This document shows, piece by piece, positions 53,471 through 62,735 of a stretch of 64,000 bases of DNA. Position 1 is the stretch's first letter, and every line of letters begins with the position of its first letter. The notes below the pieces were generated by a model. It ran no database searches and had not been told where the DNA came from. It was given only the letters and a program-made list of their open reading frames with translations. Where the stretch lies: positions 64,001-128,000 of the forward strand of contig JABCTC010000002.1 of NCBI GenBank assembly GCA_018238545.1, written 5' to 3'. Origin of the DNA: Candidatus Heimdallarchaeota archaeon. Lineage in GTDB: Archaea; Asgardarchaeota; Heimdallarchaeia; Heimdallarchaeales; Heimdallarchaeaceae. A program made the position numbers and the translations under genes.

Positions 53471-54495
53471 AAAAATATTTAGCTCATATCCGAGGTCATT
53501 ATCAAGAGCTTGGGTTTGAGGAATTTTTTGCAACTTTGGAAGCTGAGAATATCCAATATTCTATCGAAAAAAAAGACAATCAAATCCTCTTATTCAATAC
53601 TAAACAAAATCCCGTGAAAGCAGCAAAAAGGTGTGCATTTCTTCATTCAATCCTAAAAATGATATCAATAGGCAATGTGGAGAAAGATAAATTGGAATTA
53701 CAACAATTCATCTCTTTGCCTGAAATTAAGGATGACAAAACCTTTGCTGTAAGAATCAAGAAAATTGGCAAAAAAGTTATTGAGCAAGATCTCCCAGATT
53801 TGGAAAGAGAAATTGGAGGTTTTGTATATAACAATTATAGAACACAAAATCTAAAAGTTAATCTCAAAAACCCAGACTATTTATTTTTTGGAATATTGAT
53901 TGGCAGAAGATTGTATTTTGGTTTAGAGGTTTGGGTTTTGAATCACTCTGAATATGAAAGTAGGGAACCGAGAAATAGACCGTTTTTCAGACCAGGATCA
54001 ATGAAAACAGAATTTGCTCGTGCAATTGTTAATCTTTCAAGAATAAAACAAAATGAAATGTTCTATGATCCATTCTGCGGGGGCGGAGGATTTTTGATTG
54101 AAGCAGCCACATTAGGCGCAAATGTTCTAGGATCTGAACTTGACAAATTCGCTGTATATGGCTGTAATCAAAACATGAAATTTTACAAAAATACTTACTG
54201 TTCGATAATTCGTTCAGATTCAAGGCACCTACCTATTAAAGAAGCAGATGCAATAGCAACAGACCCACCTTATGCAATTCAATCTTCTACACATGGAGAA
54301 AATGTGAATAGCCTAATTTATGACTTCTTAATTGAATCTCGAACAATTCTAAAGAAAGACTGTTATTTAGTGTTTAGTAGCCCTGCAAAACATGAATCTG
54401 AATTATTGGCTGAAAAAGCTGGGTATTCTATTCAGAAAATTTTAGATACTCGATTGCATAAGTCGTTAACTAGAAGAATTATAGTTCTGAAGTGA
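53467..54495 (+). CDS. tRNA guanosine-10 N2-methyltransferase TrmG10-like
   Basis: This 342-residue protein has an N-terminal THUMP-like RNA-binding region (about 1-160) and a C-terminal Rossmann methylase domain. DPFCGGGGFLIEAA near 198 is the SAM motif and ATDPPYAI near 265 is the catalytic DPPY motif. Archaeal TrmG10 methylates G10 of tRNA; Trm11/Trm14 relatives have a similar layout. It is translationally coupled to prs and to rnz. Confidence 0.88.
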   Translation: MKKYLAHIRGHYQELGFEEFFATLEAENIQYSIEKKDNQILLFNTKQNPVKAAKRCAFLHSILKMISIGNVEKDKLELQQFISLPEIKDDKTFAVRIKKIGKKVIEQDLPDLEREIGGFVYNNYRTQNLKVNLKNPDYLFFGILIGRRLYFGLEVWVLNHSEYESREPRNRPFFRPGSMKTEFARAIVNLSRIKQNEMFYDPFCGGGGFLIEAATLGANVLGSELDKFAVYGCNQNMKFYKNTYCSIIRSDSRHLPIKEADAIATDPPYAIQSSTHGENVNSLIYDFLIESRTILKKDCYLVFSSPAKHESELLAEKAGYSIQKILDTRLHKSLTRRIIVLK

Positions 54496-54500
54496 ATTTC

Positions 54501-55409
54501 ATGAGCAATAAGTTTACTGTAACTTTTCTAGGAACATCATCTGCGCCTCCACAAGTAGAAAGACGGCAAAGTTCAGTAGCTATACAGTATCGGAATCATA
54601 CTTTGCTAGTCGATGCTGGAGAAGCTACACAAGTTCAGTTGCTTAAGTACAAGATAAGCTTTTCAAACTTAACTATCTTATTAACTCATTTGCACTCTGA
54701 TCATACTCTTGGTTTGATAGGTCTTCTAACAACTAGAAGTTTATACAACATCTCCAAATCAATAACTATAATAGGTCCTCCATGGACCTCCTCATTTATC
54801 TTCCTTCAATTATTGGCTTATAGATTATATCCAGAATATGATATTAAGGTCATAGAAACTGGTGGGGGAGTGGTTATGTCAAATTCTGATTTTTATATTG
54901 AATCATTTCCAGTTTCTCATGGAGATAATTGTTTAGGGTACAAAATTATCACACATAAATCTTTAGGGGTTTTCAATGTTGATCGAGCCTTGGAGAAAAA
55001 CATTCCAAAAGGAAAGAAATGGAAAAAACTTCAAGAGGGATATCCAATAGAAGTCGAAAATAAGAAAATATTTCCATCAGAAATATTGGATAGGTCAACC
55101 AAAAATCAAACAAAGATAGTCATAACAGGTGATACTTCATTAGACGACAATGTTATTAATAATTCAGCTATGGCTGATTTACTTATTCATGATTCAACTT
55201 ATCCAATGATTGAAGCTGAAAGAGCTAAGAAGCACAAACATTCTACATGTACAGATGCTGCTTTTGTCGCCAAAAGAGCAAATGTAAAGAAATTGATATT
55301 AACACATTTTTCAGAATTGCATAAGAATCTAGCTGAATCTCTGCGTGATGCAAAAGAAATTTTCCCTAACAGTATTGTTGCTTATGATGGTTTAGAAATT
55401 GAAGTTTGA
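54501..55409 (+). CDS. rnz: Ribonuclease Z
   Basis: This 302-residue metallo-beta-lactamase nuclease trims the 3' trailer of tRNA precursors. THLHSDHTLGLIG near 60 is the HxHxDH metal motif, and GDTSLDD, LLIHDSTY and LTHFS supply further ligands. The length is that of the short RNase Z. ATG at 54501 is preferred to GTG at 54492. It shares 28 bp with the convergent UPF0201 gene. Confidence 0.93.
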   Translation: MSNKFTVTFLGTSSAPPQVERRQSSVAIQYRNHTLLVDAGEATQVQLLKYKISFSNLTILLTHLHSDHTLGLIGLLTTRSLYNISKSITIIGPPWTSSFIFLQLLAYRLYPEYDIKVIETGGGVVMSNSDFYIESFPVSHGDNCLGYKIITHKSLGVFNVDRALEKNIPKGKKWKKLQEGYPIEVENKKIFPSEILDRSTKNQTKIVITGDTSLDDNVINNSAMADLLIHDSTYPMIEAERAKKHKHSTCTDAAFVAKRANVKKLILTHFSELHKNLAESLRDAKEIFPNSIVAYDGLEIEV

Positions 55410-55861
55410 TCTTCTTTCTTGAAGATTTCACCGAAATAGGTTTTCTTTAGCTCGAATCCTTTCTCAGTTCTAGGAGCTAACCAATCTAAAATTCTTCCAG
55501 GATTATTGGACTTGATTATGATTTGAAGATTGCCTAAATGAGAGGAAGTATCAGAAGTTATTACTGAAATTCTATTAACATAAAGTGCTTGTTTGTGTAA
55601 ATTAAAAATTAATTCATTATTTTCGTTATCTATTAATGCACATTTTCTTACAGCATCTAGAACCTTCACATGACGTATGTGATTATAGAATCTCAGCAAT
55701 GAATCAATCTTAGTATCTTTGCTTTTCAACATTGTATACTCTTTGGTTTCCATTTCTTCGATTTCAGGGAGATATCCTAAAAGATTGGTTATGCATTTCT
55801 CTACCTTATTTCTACTTTCAGTAGCATAAACAGGAATTTTAATTGTAAGAATAGGATTCAT
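55382..55861 (-). CDS. UPF0201 family RNA-binding protein
   Basis: This 159-residue protein matches UPF0201: KIPVYATESRNKVEKCITNLLG at the N-terminus and a central NHIRHVKVLDAVR. The family is predicted to bind RNA and is often adjacent or fused to UPF0200, as here, with a 4-bp overlap. The precise role is unknown. It belongs to the RNA-processing cluster. Confidence 0.8.
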   Translation of the reverse strand: MNPILTIKIPVYATESRNKVEKCITNLLGYLPEIEEMETKEYTMLKSKDTKIDSLLRFYNHIRHVKVLDAVRKCALIDNENNELIFNLHKQALYVNRISVITSDTSSHLGNLQIIIKSNNPGRILDWLAPRTEKGFELKKTYFGEIFKKEDQTSISKPS

Positions 55862-56439
55862 GTTTTTTTACCTATCTTCAGGTCATTTAAGAGTGAGATG
55901 GAAGATTCCTTAAACGATTCTAGTGTTCTATTGTTTGATAAAATATAATTTGAGAAAACAATAGTTTCTCCTAAACCCAAATTCAATTCAGCTTCATCCC
56001 TTTTTGCAAAATCCTCCTCTGTTTTAGGAGCATCATTTCTCCCCCGTAATTTCAATCTATTGTATCTAATTAGAGGATCAACATGAATAGCTACTATAAT
56101 AAAATCCTTTCCCAAATGCTCTCTGAAATGAGTAACTTCTGCTTGGCTTCTGATTCCATCGATGATTATTTCACTTTGACCTTGTTCTATCAGTTCATCT
56201 ATTGCTAAGCATGTAAGATGGGCAACCGCTTCTTCCCCATATTTTTCTCTTATCTCCAGCATCACTTTTCTTCCCGATTCTGGAGTTTGTTCATGTCCAT
56301 ACTCAATAACTTTAGCTCTCACAACATCACCCATTACGACAGTATTGTAGCCTTCATTATTAGCATGCTCTGCAAAAACACTTTTACCTGAACCAGGCAT
56401 ACCAGTGACTCCAATTATTTTAATTTCAGACTCTGTCAT
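55858..56439 (-). CDS. UPF0200 family P-loop nucleotide kinase-like protein
   Basis: This 193-residue kinase-like protein has the P-loop GMPGSGKS near 16, DGIRSQAEV near 100 and RLKLRGRNDAP near 130. It resembles dephospho-CoA and adenylate kinases, and archaeal UPF0200 proteins are of uncertain substrate. ATG at 56439 gives the usual N-terminus. It is coupled to UPF0201. Confidence 0.85.
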   Translation of the reverse strand: MTESEIKIIGVTGMPGSGKSVFAEHANNEGYNTVVMGDVVRAKVIEYGHEQTPESGRKVMLEIREKYGEEAVAHLTCLAIDELIEQGQSEIIIDGIRSQAEVTHFREHLGKDFIIVAIHVDPLIRYNRLKLRGRNDAPKTEEDFAKRDEAELNLGLGETIVFSNYILSNNRTLESFKESSISLLNDLKIGKKT

Positions 56440-56547
56440 GAGACCCAAAAAGGAAATATTTGTAGAGATTAAAAGTTTTATCAATTGAAAGAATATTCAA
56501 AAAAAGGTGATAAAAGTTTTTAAAATTATAAAAAAAATTGATTTTAG

Positions 56548-57108
56548 ATGGTAAGAGCATTTATATCAATAGATTTTACTGATACAAATATTATTGAAGC
56601 AATCTCTGAAATACAAGAATCAATACAAAGTAGCAAGGCAAGACTAAGGAATGTTAATCCTAAACTACTTCACATGACATTGGAATTTCTGGGTGAAATA
56701 TCTGCAATTGAAATACAAAAAGTAAAAGAAATACTTGATTCAATAAGTTTCAAAAGTTTTTTTCTAAATGTAAATGCAGTTGATGTTTTACCAAATGAAA
56801 AATACATAAGAGTCGTTTACTGCAAAATCAATGGAGATGTTGATATTTTAAAAACGATACAGCGACAACTTCGGATAAAATTGATTGAATGCGGTTTTAA
56901 AACTGATAATAGATCTTTTAAACCACATCTAACAATTGCAAGAGTAAAATCTTCACAGAATAGAAAAGAATTAATGTTAGCTATTAATAATTTCTCTAAC
57001 ATCAAATGTGGAAGACAAGAGATTGTTTCAATTAAATTGAAGCAATCAATCTTAAAATCTGAAGGTCCGGAGTACTCAATTCTGCACGAAATAAGTGCCA
57101 AGACTTGA
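56548..57108 (+). CDS. thpR: RNA 2',3'-cyclic phosphodiesterase ThpR (2H family)
   Basis: This 186-residue protein has two HxTx motifs, LHMTLEFLG near 43 and PHLTIARV near 130, defining the 2H phosphoesterases. ThpR opens 2',3'-cyclic phosphate ends or ligates tRNA halves. Its stop overlaps the beginning of the next frame, and archaeal thpR and cca genes are often neighbours. Confidence 0.92.
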   Translation: MVRAFISIDFTDTNIIEAISEIQESIQSSKARLRNVNPKLLHMTLEFLGEISAIEIQKVKEILDSISFKSFFLNVNAVDVLPNEKYIRVVYCKINGDVDILKTIQRQLRIKLIECGFKTDNRSFKPHLTIARVKSSQNRKELMLAINNFSNIKCGRQEIVSIKLKQSILKSEGPEYSILHEISAKT

Positions 57109-57137
57109 GAAGGATGCAAAATACTAAAGGTGTTATA

Positions 57138-58643
57138 ATGAGCAAAAAACCATCTGTTCGAGAGCCTAATAACAACGAAAAAAACAAGAAAATCGAGCAA
57201 CAAGTTATTGAAGTTATCCAAGTTCAATGGGAGAGACATGAGGAAATTAGAGAGGTTCTAGCTATACTAAGAGAAAAAATTCTGTTAGATATTAACTCTC
57301 TAGGCTTCAAAGGGAGGGTTGAAGTTCAAGGTTCTTTTGTTAGAAAAACTTACCTTGGAGAAGACGAAGTATATGATCTCTTGTTGATACTACCACAGTC
57401 TGAGAAGACAAAAGTTCACCAAATACTCGATTCACTTGTAAAACGCTTGAAAAAGGACCGGATCAGAAATTCTCCATTAGATGTAAATAAACGGACAGGA
57501 AAAATACCTCATTTGCGAATTATTGCAGCGGACGAGTACGTAAACCTATTTGTAGGTTTTGAAGTAACTCCTGGTGAGAAACAGATTTCTATTTTCGATT
57601 CGATTCCAATGCATACACAGTATCTTCTAACACATATGCAAGAAAAAGATAGAAATGAGGTTTTATTACTTAAGAAGTTCATGAAAACTGTGGGCGTGTA
57701 TAGGAGTGAAATAGGCGCTGTAGGTTTTAACGGGTATCTATGTGAACTTCTTATAGTGTTCTATGGTTCCTTTTGGGATACAATTAAAGGAATCAGTGGT
57801 TGGAAAGCTCGAACTATTATAGATATCAAGAGGAAAAAAGTGCAAATGGAGGATGTTGATTCTTTAACAAGTGAAATGCTTAATCGTTACTACCCTCTAT
57901 ATGTGCAAGATCCTCTAAACCCTAAAGATAATGTAGCTGCAGATGTTTCTTTGTTACAATTTATGTCACTTATCGCAGCAGCAAATGTTTACATGTTTGA
58001 TCCTACTATACATTTCTTTGAAGACCTTCCATGCGAAATACCTCCATTTGATGATCTAGTAAAAAACATTATATCAACAGGAAGGGAAATACTAGTATTA
58101 GTTCTCAAGCGCAATTTTCAAGAATCTGAAATTTGTTGGCAAAAAGCACTATCTGCTAAATCTGCATTTGCTTCTGAAATTTTCGCAAATAACTATATCT
58201 TAGAAAGATCTTATGCATTTGTTTCTGATGATCATTATGGGTTAATGATTTCTCTGATGAACGCAGATCCTCAATTATTACTCCGAAAAGATGGTCCTGA
58301 TATTACCTCAAAAGATTCTCTGGAGTTCTTGAGGCGCTATTCGAAGCATATTGATGTTGTAGCTGGACCATTTATTGATAATGATAGATGGGCTGTTTAT
58401 CTTACTAAGAAAGGTCAAAATATACATGATTTTCTAGAAAACCTAGTAAAGAAAAACACCTTTGTTCTCAATGTTGATTCTTTTCTAAAAGTGGAAATCA
58501 AAGAGAAAATGAATGTGCTTGGAATAGATGAAAAACTCAGAGAAATATATGAGTTTGATTCTACATTTGCTGAGAACTTGTACACTTTTATTGAAAGAAA
58601 ACCTCTTTGGATTTGCAGTATTAGCGATAATAACAATGAGTAA
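57138..58643 (+). CDS. Archaeal CCA-adding enzyme homologue with degenerate active site
   Basis: This 501-residue protein is longer than the ~440-460 residues of active archaeal CCA enzymes. The head-domain motif GSFVRKT (65-71) is kept. The catalytic carboxylates are not: the usual acid-x-Asp pair reads V-Y-D (Val78, Asp80) and the third acid is Asn136. The body still has GAVGFNGYLCELLIVFYGSF, which is diagnostic of archaeal CCA enzymes. It probably cannot add CCA and may bind tRNA in another role. ATG at 57138 follows AGGTG. Confidence 0.8.
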   Translation: MSKKPSVREPNNNEKNKKIEQQVIEVIQVQWERHEEIREVLAILREKILLDINSLGFKGRVEVQGSFVRKTYLGEDEVYDLLLILPQSEKTKVHQILDSLVKRLKKDRIRNSPLDVNKRTGKIPHLRIIAADEYVNLFVGFEVTPGEKQISIFDSIPMHTQYLLTHMQEKDRNEVLLLKKFMKTVGVYRSEIGAVGFNGYLCELLIVFYGSFWDTIKGISGWKARTIIDIKRKKVQMEDVDSLTSEMLNRYYPLYVQDPLNPKDNVAADVSLLQFMSLIAAANVYMFDPTIHFFEDLPCEIPPFDDLVKNIISTGREILVLVLKRNFQESEICWQKALSAKSAFASEIFANNYILERSYAFVSDDHYGLMISLMNADPQLLLRKDGPDITSKDSLEFLRRYSKHIDVVAGPFIDNDRWAVYLTKKGQNIHDFLENLVKKNTFVLNVDSFLKVEIKEKMNVLGIDEKLREIYEFDSTFAENLYTFIERKPLWICSISDNNNE

Positions 58644-58662
58644 AAATAAAAAGAGAAGAATT

Positions 58663-60165
58663 TTACTTCTTCTTTCTTCTGTAAATTAATAGAGCTACTG
58701 GTGATAATGCAGCTAAAATTATGAAAAGATCTGTAATGCTAAATCCTATAGCAAAAGTGTTTTCGCTATTTCCTGTTGGTTCTTCACCTTCAGCAAGAAA
58801 CTTAACTGGATTTACAATGAAAGCTACTGTGCCATTATCATCTTTCATATGGAAGTAGTTAGGTCCATGTTCGCCATCTTGAGAAATAAGATATGTTATG
58901 TACATTTTGTCTCCTGTTGCGAAGTCAGGATCTCTACCATCAAGATCGCCTGAAGCCATCGGTTTAGAAAATTCAGTATATCTATAGTCTCCTTGGTAAG
59001 TCATGTTTCCTTCGCCATCATTGAAACCTCCAACATCAAGGTCATTTTTGGGTCCAGAACCATCTGCAAGATAAATCATCTGATCATAATAACCATATGT
59101 GCCAACAGAAACGAAATCTGTTCCATCTGTGGTGTTTAACATATCTTCAGTTTTTCCAATAATGAACATTGTACTATCTTGTTCATCTATAGTAACATCG
59201 AAAATTTTGACGAACATATAGTAATTTATTCCATCGTGGAACACTTTGAGTGATCCTTCCAAGCTATCTCCAGGAAACCATTCCCCAGTTTCAAAATTAT
59301 ACCCAGTTATAGAGAAATTATATTCGATGACATCTGCCCAAACTGAATCCGTATCTTCTCCATCAATTATTATGGAAGTTGAAATATACTCAGCTTCATA
59401 TTGTTCACCAACTACATAATGCATTTCTATAGGTTCCGGAACATAAATGTCCAGAACATCTCCTTGGTTAGCACCTATGTCCAATCTGATATATCGGAAA
59501 CCATCTTGATTAATTGATCCCCAGTTTGGTCCATCTGTATCTGGTTGGGTTCCAACCCAAGCTAAAACTTCAACAGCTATTGCTTGCCCCCATCCTAAAG
59601 CAATATCTTTACCTAAAGTATCTCCCGAGTTGATTAACTTTGTTCCTTCAAAGTATGTACCAACTCCTATGTGTTTGAAGGTTTTTGCTTCAGCATCCTG
59701 TGTTCCACCTAAGAAATCATCAGGTTGGGGTGGGTCATATATACCTTCGTCTGGCCATGCTATATCTAATACTGTGTCGTAGATAGCGTCCATCTGTATA
59801 CCATCTTCCATTCCTGGTTTTCCAAAGAAATGTAAGAGGAGTCCATTCACAACTCCATAGACTTCAGGAACAAAAGCATACATGTGAAGGTGGGTTGAGT
59901 TATGAGCAAAATTAATAGTTATAGTTATGATGTCAACACTTTCTGTCGAAGAAGCATCATCCCCAAATTCTGTTATATCAATATAGCCTTGATAATAATC
60001 ATCCCATTCGCTATTTGAAGCATCAAGAAAGATGCTGGCTTCGTAAGGAGCTATAAGTGATAAAGCAGGGGGTAACTCTTCTGCAGTTACTTGTTGTAAT
60101 GCTACACCGATTATACTATAACTTAACAAAATAAAAAGTCCTATTGTTATAATCTTTTTTTTCAT
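58663..60165 (-). CDS. Surface protein with signal peptide and C-terminal membrane anchor
   Basis: This 500-residue protein has a signal peptide (about 1-28, KKKIITIGLFILLSYS), two similar beta-rich regions (about 35-255 and 270-460) resembling DOMON/ethylbenzene-dehydrogenase-like carbohydrate or haem-binding domains, and a C-terminal helix followed by RRKKK. It is acidic and rich in Asn/Asp, so probably extracellular and anchored at the C-terminus. GGGGG lies in a small hairpin loop before the ATG. The ligand is unknown. Confidence 0.8.
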   Translation of the reverse strand: MKKKIITIGLFILLSYSIIGVALQQVTAEELPPALSLIAPYEASIFLDASNSEWDDYYQGYIDITEFGDDASSTESVDIITITINFAHNSTHLHMYAFVPEVYGVVNGLLLHFFGKPGMEDGIQMDAIYDTVLDIAWPDEGIYDPPQPDDFLGGTQDAEAKTFKHIGVGTYFEGTKLINSGDTLGKDIALGWGQAIAVEVLAWVGTQPDTDGPNWGSINQDGFRYIRLDIGANQGDVLDIYVPEPIEMHYVVGEQYEAEYISTSIIIDGEDTDSVWADVIEYNFSITGYNFETGEWFPGDSLEGSLKVFHDGINYYMFVKIFDVTIDEQDSTMFIIGKTEDMLNTTDGTDFVSVGTYGYYDQMIYLADGSGPKNDLDVGGFNDGEGNMTYQGDYRYTEFSKPMASGDLDGRDPDFATGDKMYITYLISQDGEHGPNYFHMKDDNGTVAFIVNPVKFLAEGEEPTGNSENTFAIGFSITDLFIILAALSPVALLIYRRKKK

Positions 60166-60356
60166 GTTTAAACCCCCGTTTAAGGTTATATGTCAATGGC
60201 TTTTTTATTATATATAATATCTGTTTTAGGAAACTAGAATAATACAATTTTGAGAAAATTCGAATACTCTGTTCAAGATTTGACATAAGATGATATTTGC
60301 TTTTTAGTTTAAATAGTGAAAAATTGGAAAGAATTATTGATAACAGAGATGCTATT

Positions 60357-61331
60357 ATGCGAGTTCTAGCCTTGTCTGATACACATTTTGGATATATGTA
60401 TGGGAATACAGCTAGAACTAGAAGGCAGTCAATAGAAAACATGCTAACAGCTTTCGAAAGAACATTAGAGATTGCTCAAAACAAAGACGTAGACTTAGTT
60501 CTTCATGGAGGTGACATGTTTAATAGATCAAGACCTCCCAAGGAAGTTATTTCAAAGGCTTACAAAATTATTGAGAAGTTCACTGAAACTGGCATAAAAT
60601 TTGTAGTTATCCCAGGAAACCATGATAAATCTAACTTACCTGAAACTCTACTGAGTCACTTCAATAAGGATTTATTTCTAGTGAACAGATTAACGAGATT
60701 GGACTTTGATGAGATATCAATTTTGGCATTTCCCTTTGAGCTCAAAGACCCAAAAAGAACATTAAAGAAAATTCGAGAAGAAATTGGGAAACATCCACAG
60801 AAATCATTTATTGTTCTATGTCATCAGTTGTTTGACGGAGCGAAATTTGGTCCTCACCAATATATTTTCAGAAATCGTAAGGATACTTTACTCACACAGA
60901 TGTTTCCAAATAATGCTAGATTGTTTATTTCAGGACACATTCATAGATCACAAAAATTGCAGAATGATAGAGTTTGGTATACTGGTTCAACTGAAAGAAC
61001 AAGTTTTGCGGAAGCAATCGAACCCAAAGGATGTTTGTTTATAGAAATTGAGAAAAACTTTGAGAATGTTGAATTTGTAGAGTTACCAAGTGAAAATATG
61101 GTGGTTAAAGAGGTGGACATTGAAGGTACAAAAACAATTTCTTCAAATCTTGATTCAATGGAAATTGAAAGTGATGTTAGAACTCTTATTAGATTAACTG
61201 GTAGGGAATTGAGTCAAGAAGAAATACATTTTCTATGGTCCTATTTCCCTGCAAGAGAATTTCCTTTGCTAACTTTTACACCAAGAAAGCCAATGATTAA
61301 ATTGAAACCTCTTTATTCAAAGAGAAAATAA
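60357..61331 (+). CDS. Mre11/SbcD-like metallophosphoesterase
   Basis: This 324-residue nuclease of the calcineurin-like fold has LALSDTHFGY near 4, HGGDMFN near 50, IPGNHDK near 82, LCHQLFDG near 145 and SGHIHRS near 185. These are the Mre11 phosphoesterase motifs. It is shorter than most Mre11 proteins, so the C-terminal Rad50-binding part may be reduced, and no rad50 or herA is nearby. ATG at 60357 begins the conserved strand. Confidence 0.85.
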   Translation: MRVLALSDTHFGYMYGNTARTRRQSIENMLTAFERTLEIAQNKDVDLVLHGGDMFNRSRPPKEVISKAYKIIEKFTETGIKFVVIPGNHDKSNLPETLLSHFNKDLFLVNRLTRLDFDEISILAFPFELKDPKRTLKKIREEIGKHPQKSFIVLCHQLFDGAKFGPHQYIFRNRKDTLLTQMFPNNARLFISGHIHRSQKLQNDRVWYTGSTERTSFAEAIEPKGCLFIEIEKNFENVEFVELPSENMVVKEVDIEGTKTISSNLDSMEIESDVRTLIRLTGRELSQEEIHFLWSYFPAREFPLLTFTPRKPMIKLKPLYSKRK

Positions 61332-61346
61332 ATAAAAAAGGGAAGC

Positions 61347-62582
61347 TTAGAAGATTTTTAACTTTCTTCCAAGATCTTCGAATTTCATTAAAGCAAAATC
61401 TAAGTTTTCTTGTGTAAGACCAGCATTCATCATGACTCTGATTCTCGCTGTGCCTTTTGGCACCATCGGAAAAACTATTGGTAAAGCGAAGATACCTTCT
61501 TCCATCAGTCTATCACTTAGATTCTTGGCAACATCATTTTCTCCACAGATAATAGGAACAATAGCTGTTGGACATTTAGCAGATGTTGCGGTTATTTCAT
61601 GTCCGAAACCAATATCAACGATTTTACTCTTGAAATAGTCACAATTATCAAGAAGCTTTTCAACAACAGGTTCAAAATATTGTGATTTAGGATCTAATAC
61701 TTCTAAAGCACCAATTGCTGCACCAGCAGTAGCTGGAGGTGGAGAACCGCTGAGAAGATAAGATCTACCAGTGTTTCGGAGGAAATTGACTAAGTCTTGA
61801 GAACCAGTTATTGAACCTCCAACTACGCCCATTGCTTTGCTGTAAGTGTTCATCTCGACTTGAACCTTTCCCTGCAAATTAAAGTGATCCACAATACCTT
61901 TACCTTTTTTATCTCGTCCTAGAACACCGTCACCATGAGCATCGTCTATGTATATCATTGCACCAGATTCGTCTGCAAGTTTTTGTATTTCATCTAATGG
62001 GGCCATGTCACCGTCCATACTAAACACGCCGTCACTTAGTAACAGAATTCTCTTCTCACCATTTGGGTCTTCTTTGTTGATGAGTTTTAGCTGTTCCTCT
62101 AAACTAGCCATATCACAGTGTTTGTAAAGTTTTCTCTGTGTTTTTGTTAATCTAACACCATCGATTATTGACCCATGATTGAGCATGTCACTTAGAATGT
62201 AATCATCTTTTCTAACCAAAGGTGGAATTGCACCTTCATTAGCTATGAAACCACTCATCCAAACCATTGCTGCTTCTTGTTCTTTGAAATCAGCATGTTT
62301 TCTTTCCCATTCTTCATGTATTGCCATATTCCCTGCAATTGCACGAACAGATCCAGAACCAGCACCGAGCTTTTCTGCTGCTTCTATTGCCTTCTTCTTC
62401 AAGTGAGGGTGGTTACTCAAATTCAAGTAGTTGTTAGAACAAAGCATGAGAAGTTTCTGTCCATCAACGATAACTTGCGTTTCAGATGGTGTTTCCAAAC
62501 TTCTGTGAACCCATTCTCTACCCTCAGCTTGAATTTTTTGATATTCAGTTTTCAAAAATTGTGTAGGATTTCTTTTTATCAT
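61347..62582 (-). CDS. kbl: Alpha-oxoamine synthase, 2-amino-3-ketobutyrate CoA ligase-like
   Basis: This 411-residue PLP enzyme has LMLCSNNYLNLSNHP near 45, GSGSVRAIAGN near 75, YIDDAHGDGVLG near 200 (Asp) and the PLP lysine in NTYSKAMGVVGG near 245. The closest match is 2-amino-3-ketobutyrate CoA ligase (threonine to glycine breakdown), but 8-amino-7-oxononanoate synthase and relatives share the fold. No threonine dehydrogenase gene is seen nearby. Confidence 0.85.
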   Translation of the reverse strand: MIKRNPTQFLKTEYQKIQAEGREWVHRSLETPSETQVIVDGQKLLMLCSNNYLNLSNHPHLKKKAIEAAEKLGAGSGSVRAIAGNMAIHEEWERKHADFKEQEAAMVWMSGFIANEGAIPPLVRKDDYILSDMLNHGSIIDGVRLTKTQRKLYKHCDMASLEEQLKLINKEDPNGEKRILLLSDGVFSMDGDMAPLDEIQKLADESGAMIYIDDAHGDGVLGRDKKGKGIVDHFNLQGKVQVEMNTYSKAMGVVGGSITGSQDLVNFLRNTGRSYLLSGSPPPATAGAAIGALEVLDPKSQYFEPVVEKLLDNCDYFKSKIVDIGFGHEITATSAKCPTAIVPIICGENDVAKNLSDRLMEEGIFALPIVFPMVPKGTARIRVMMNAGLTQENLDFALMKFEDLGRKLKIF

Positions 62583-62735
62583 AATAAAGACACCTTATCT
62601 AAACACACAAAAAATCTTAAGCTTTTTAATTCTTACCCTTCAAAAGATATTATGAAAGATATAAGGTATAGTTTCAGCAAAAACTTTTATATTTGAGTCT
62701 ATAAACGAGATTCAAGTCTTGAAGTGTTGAGAAAT

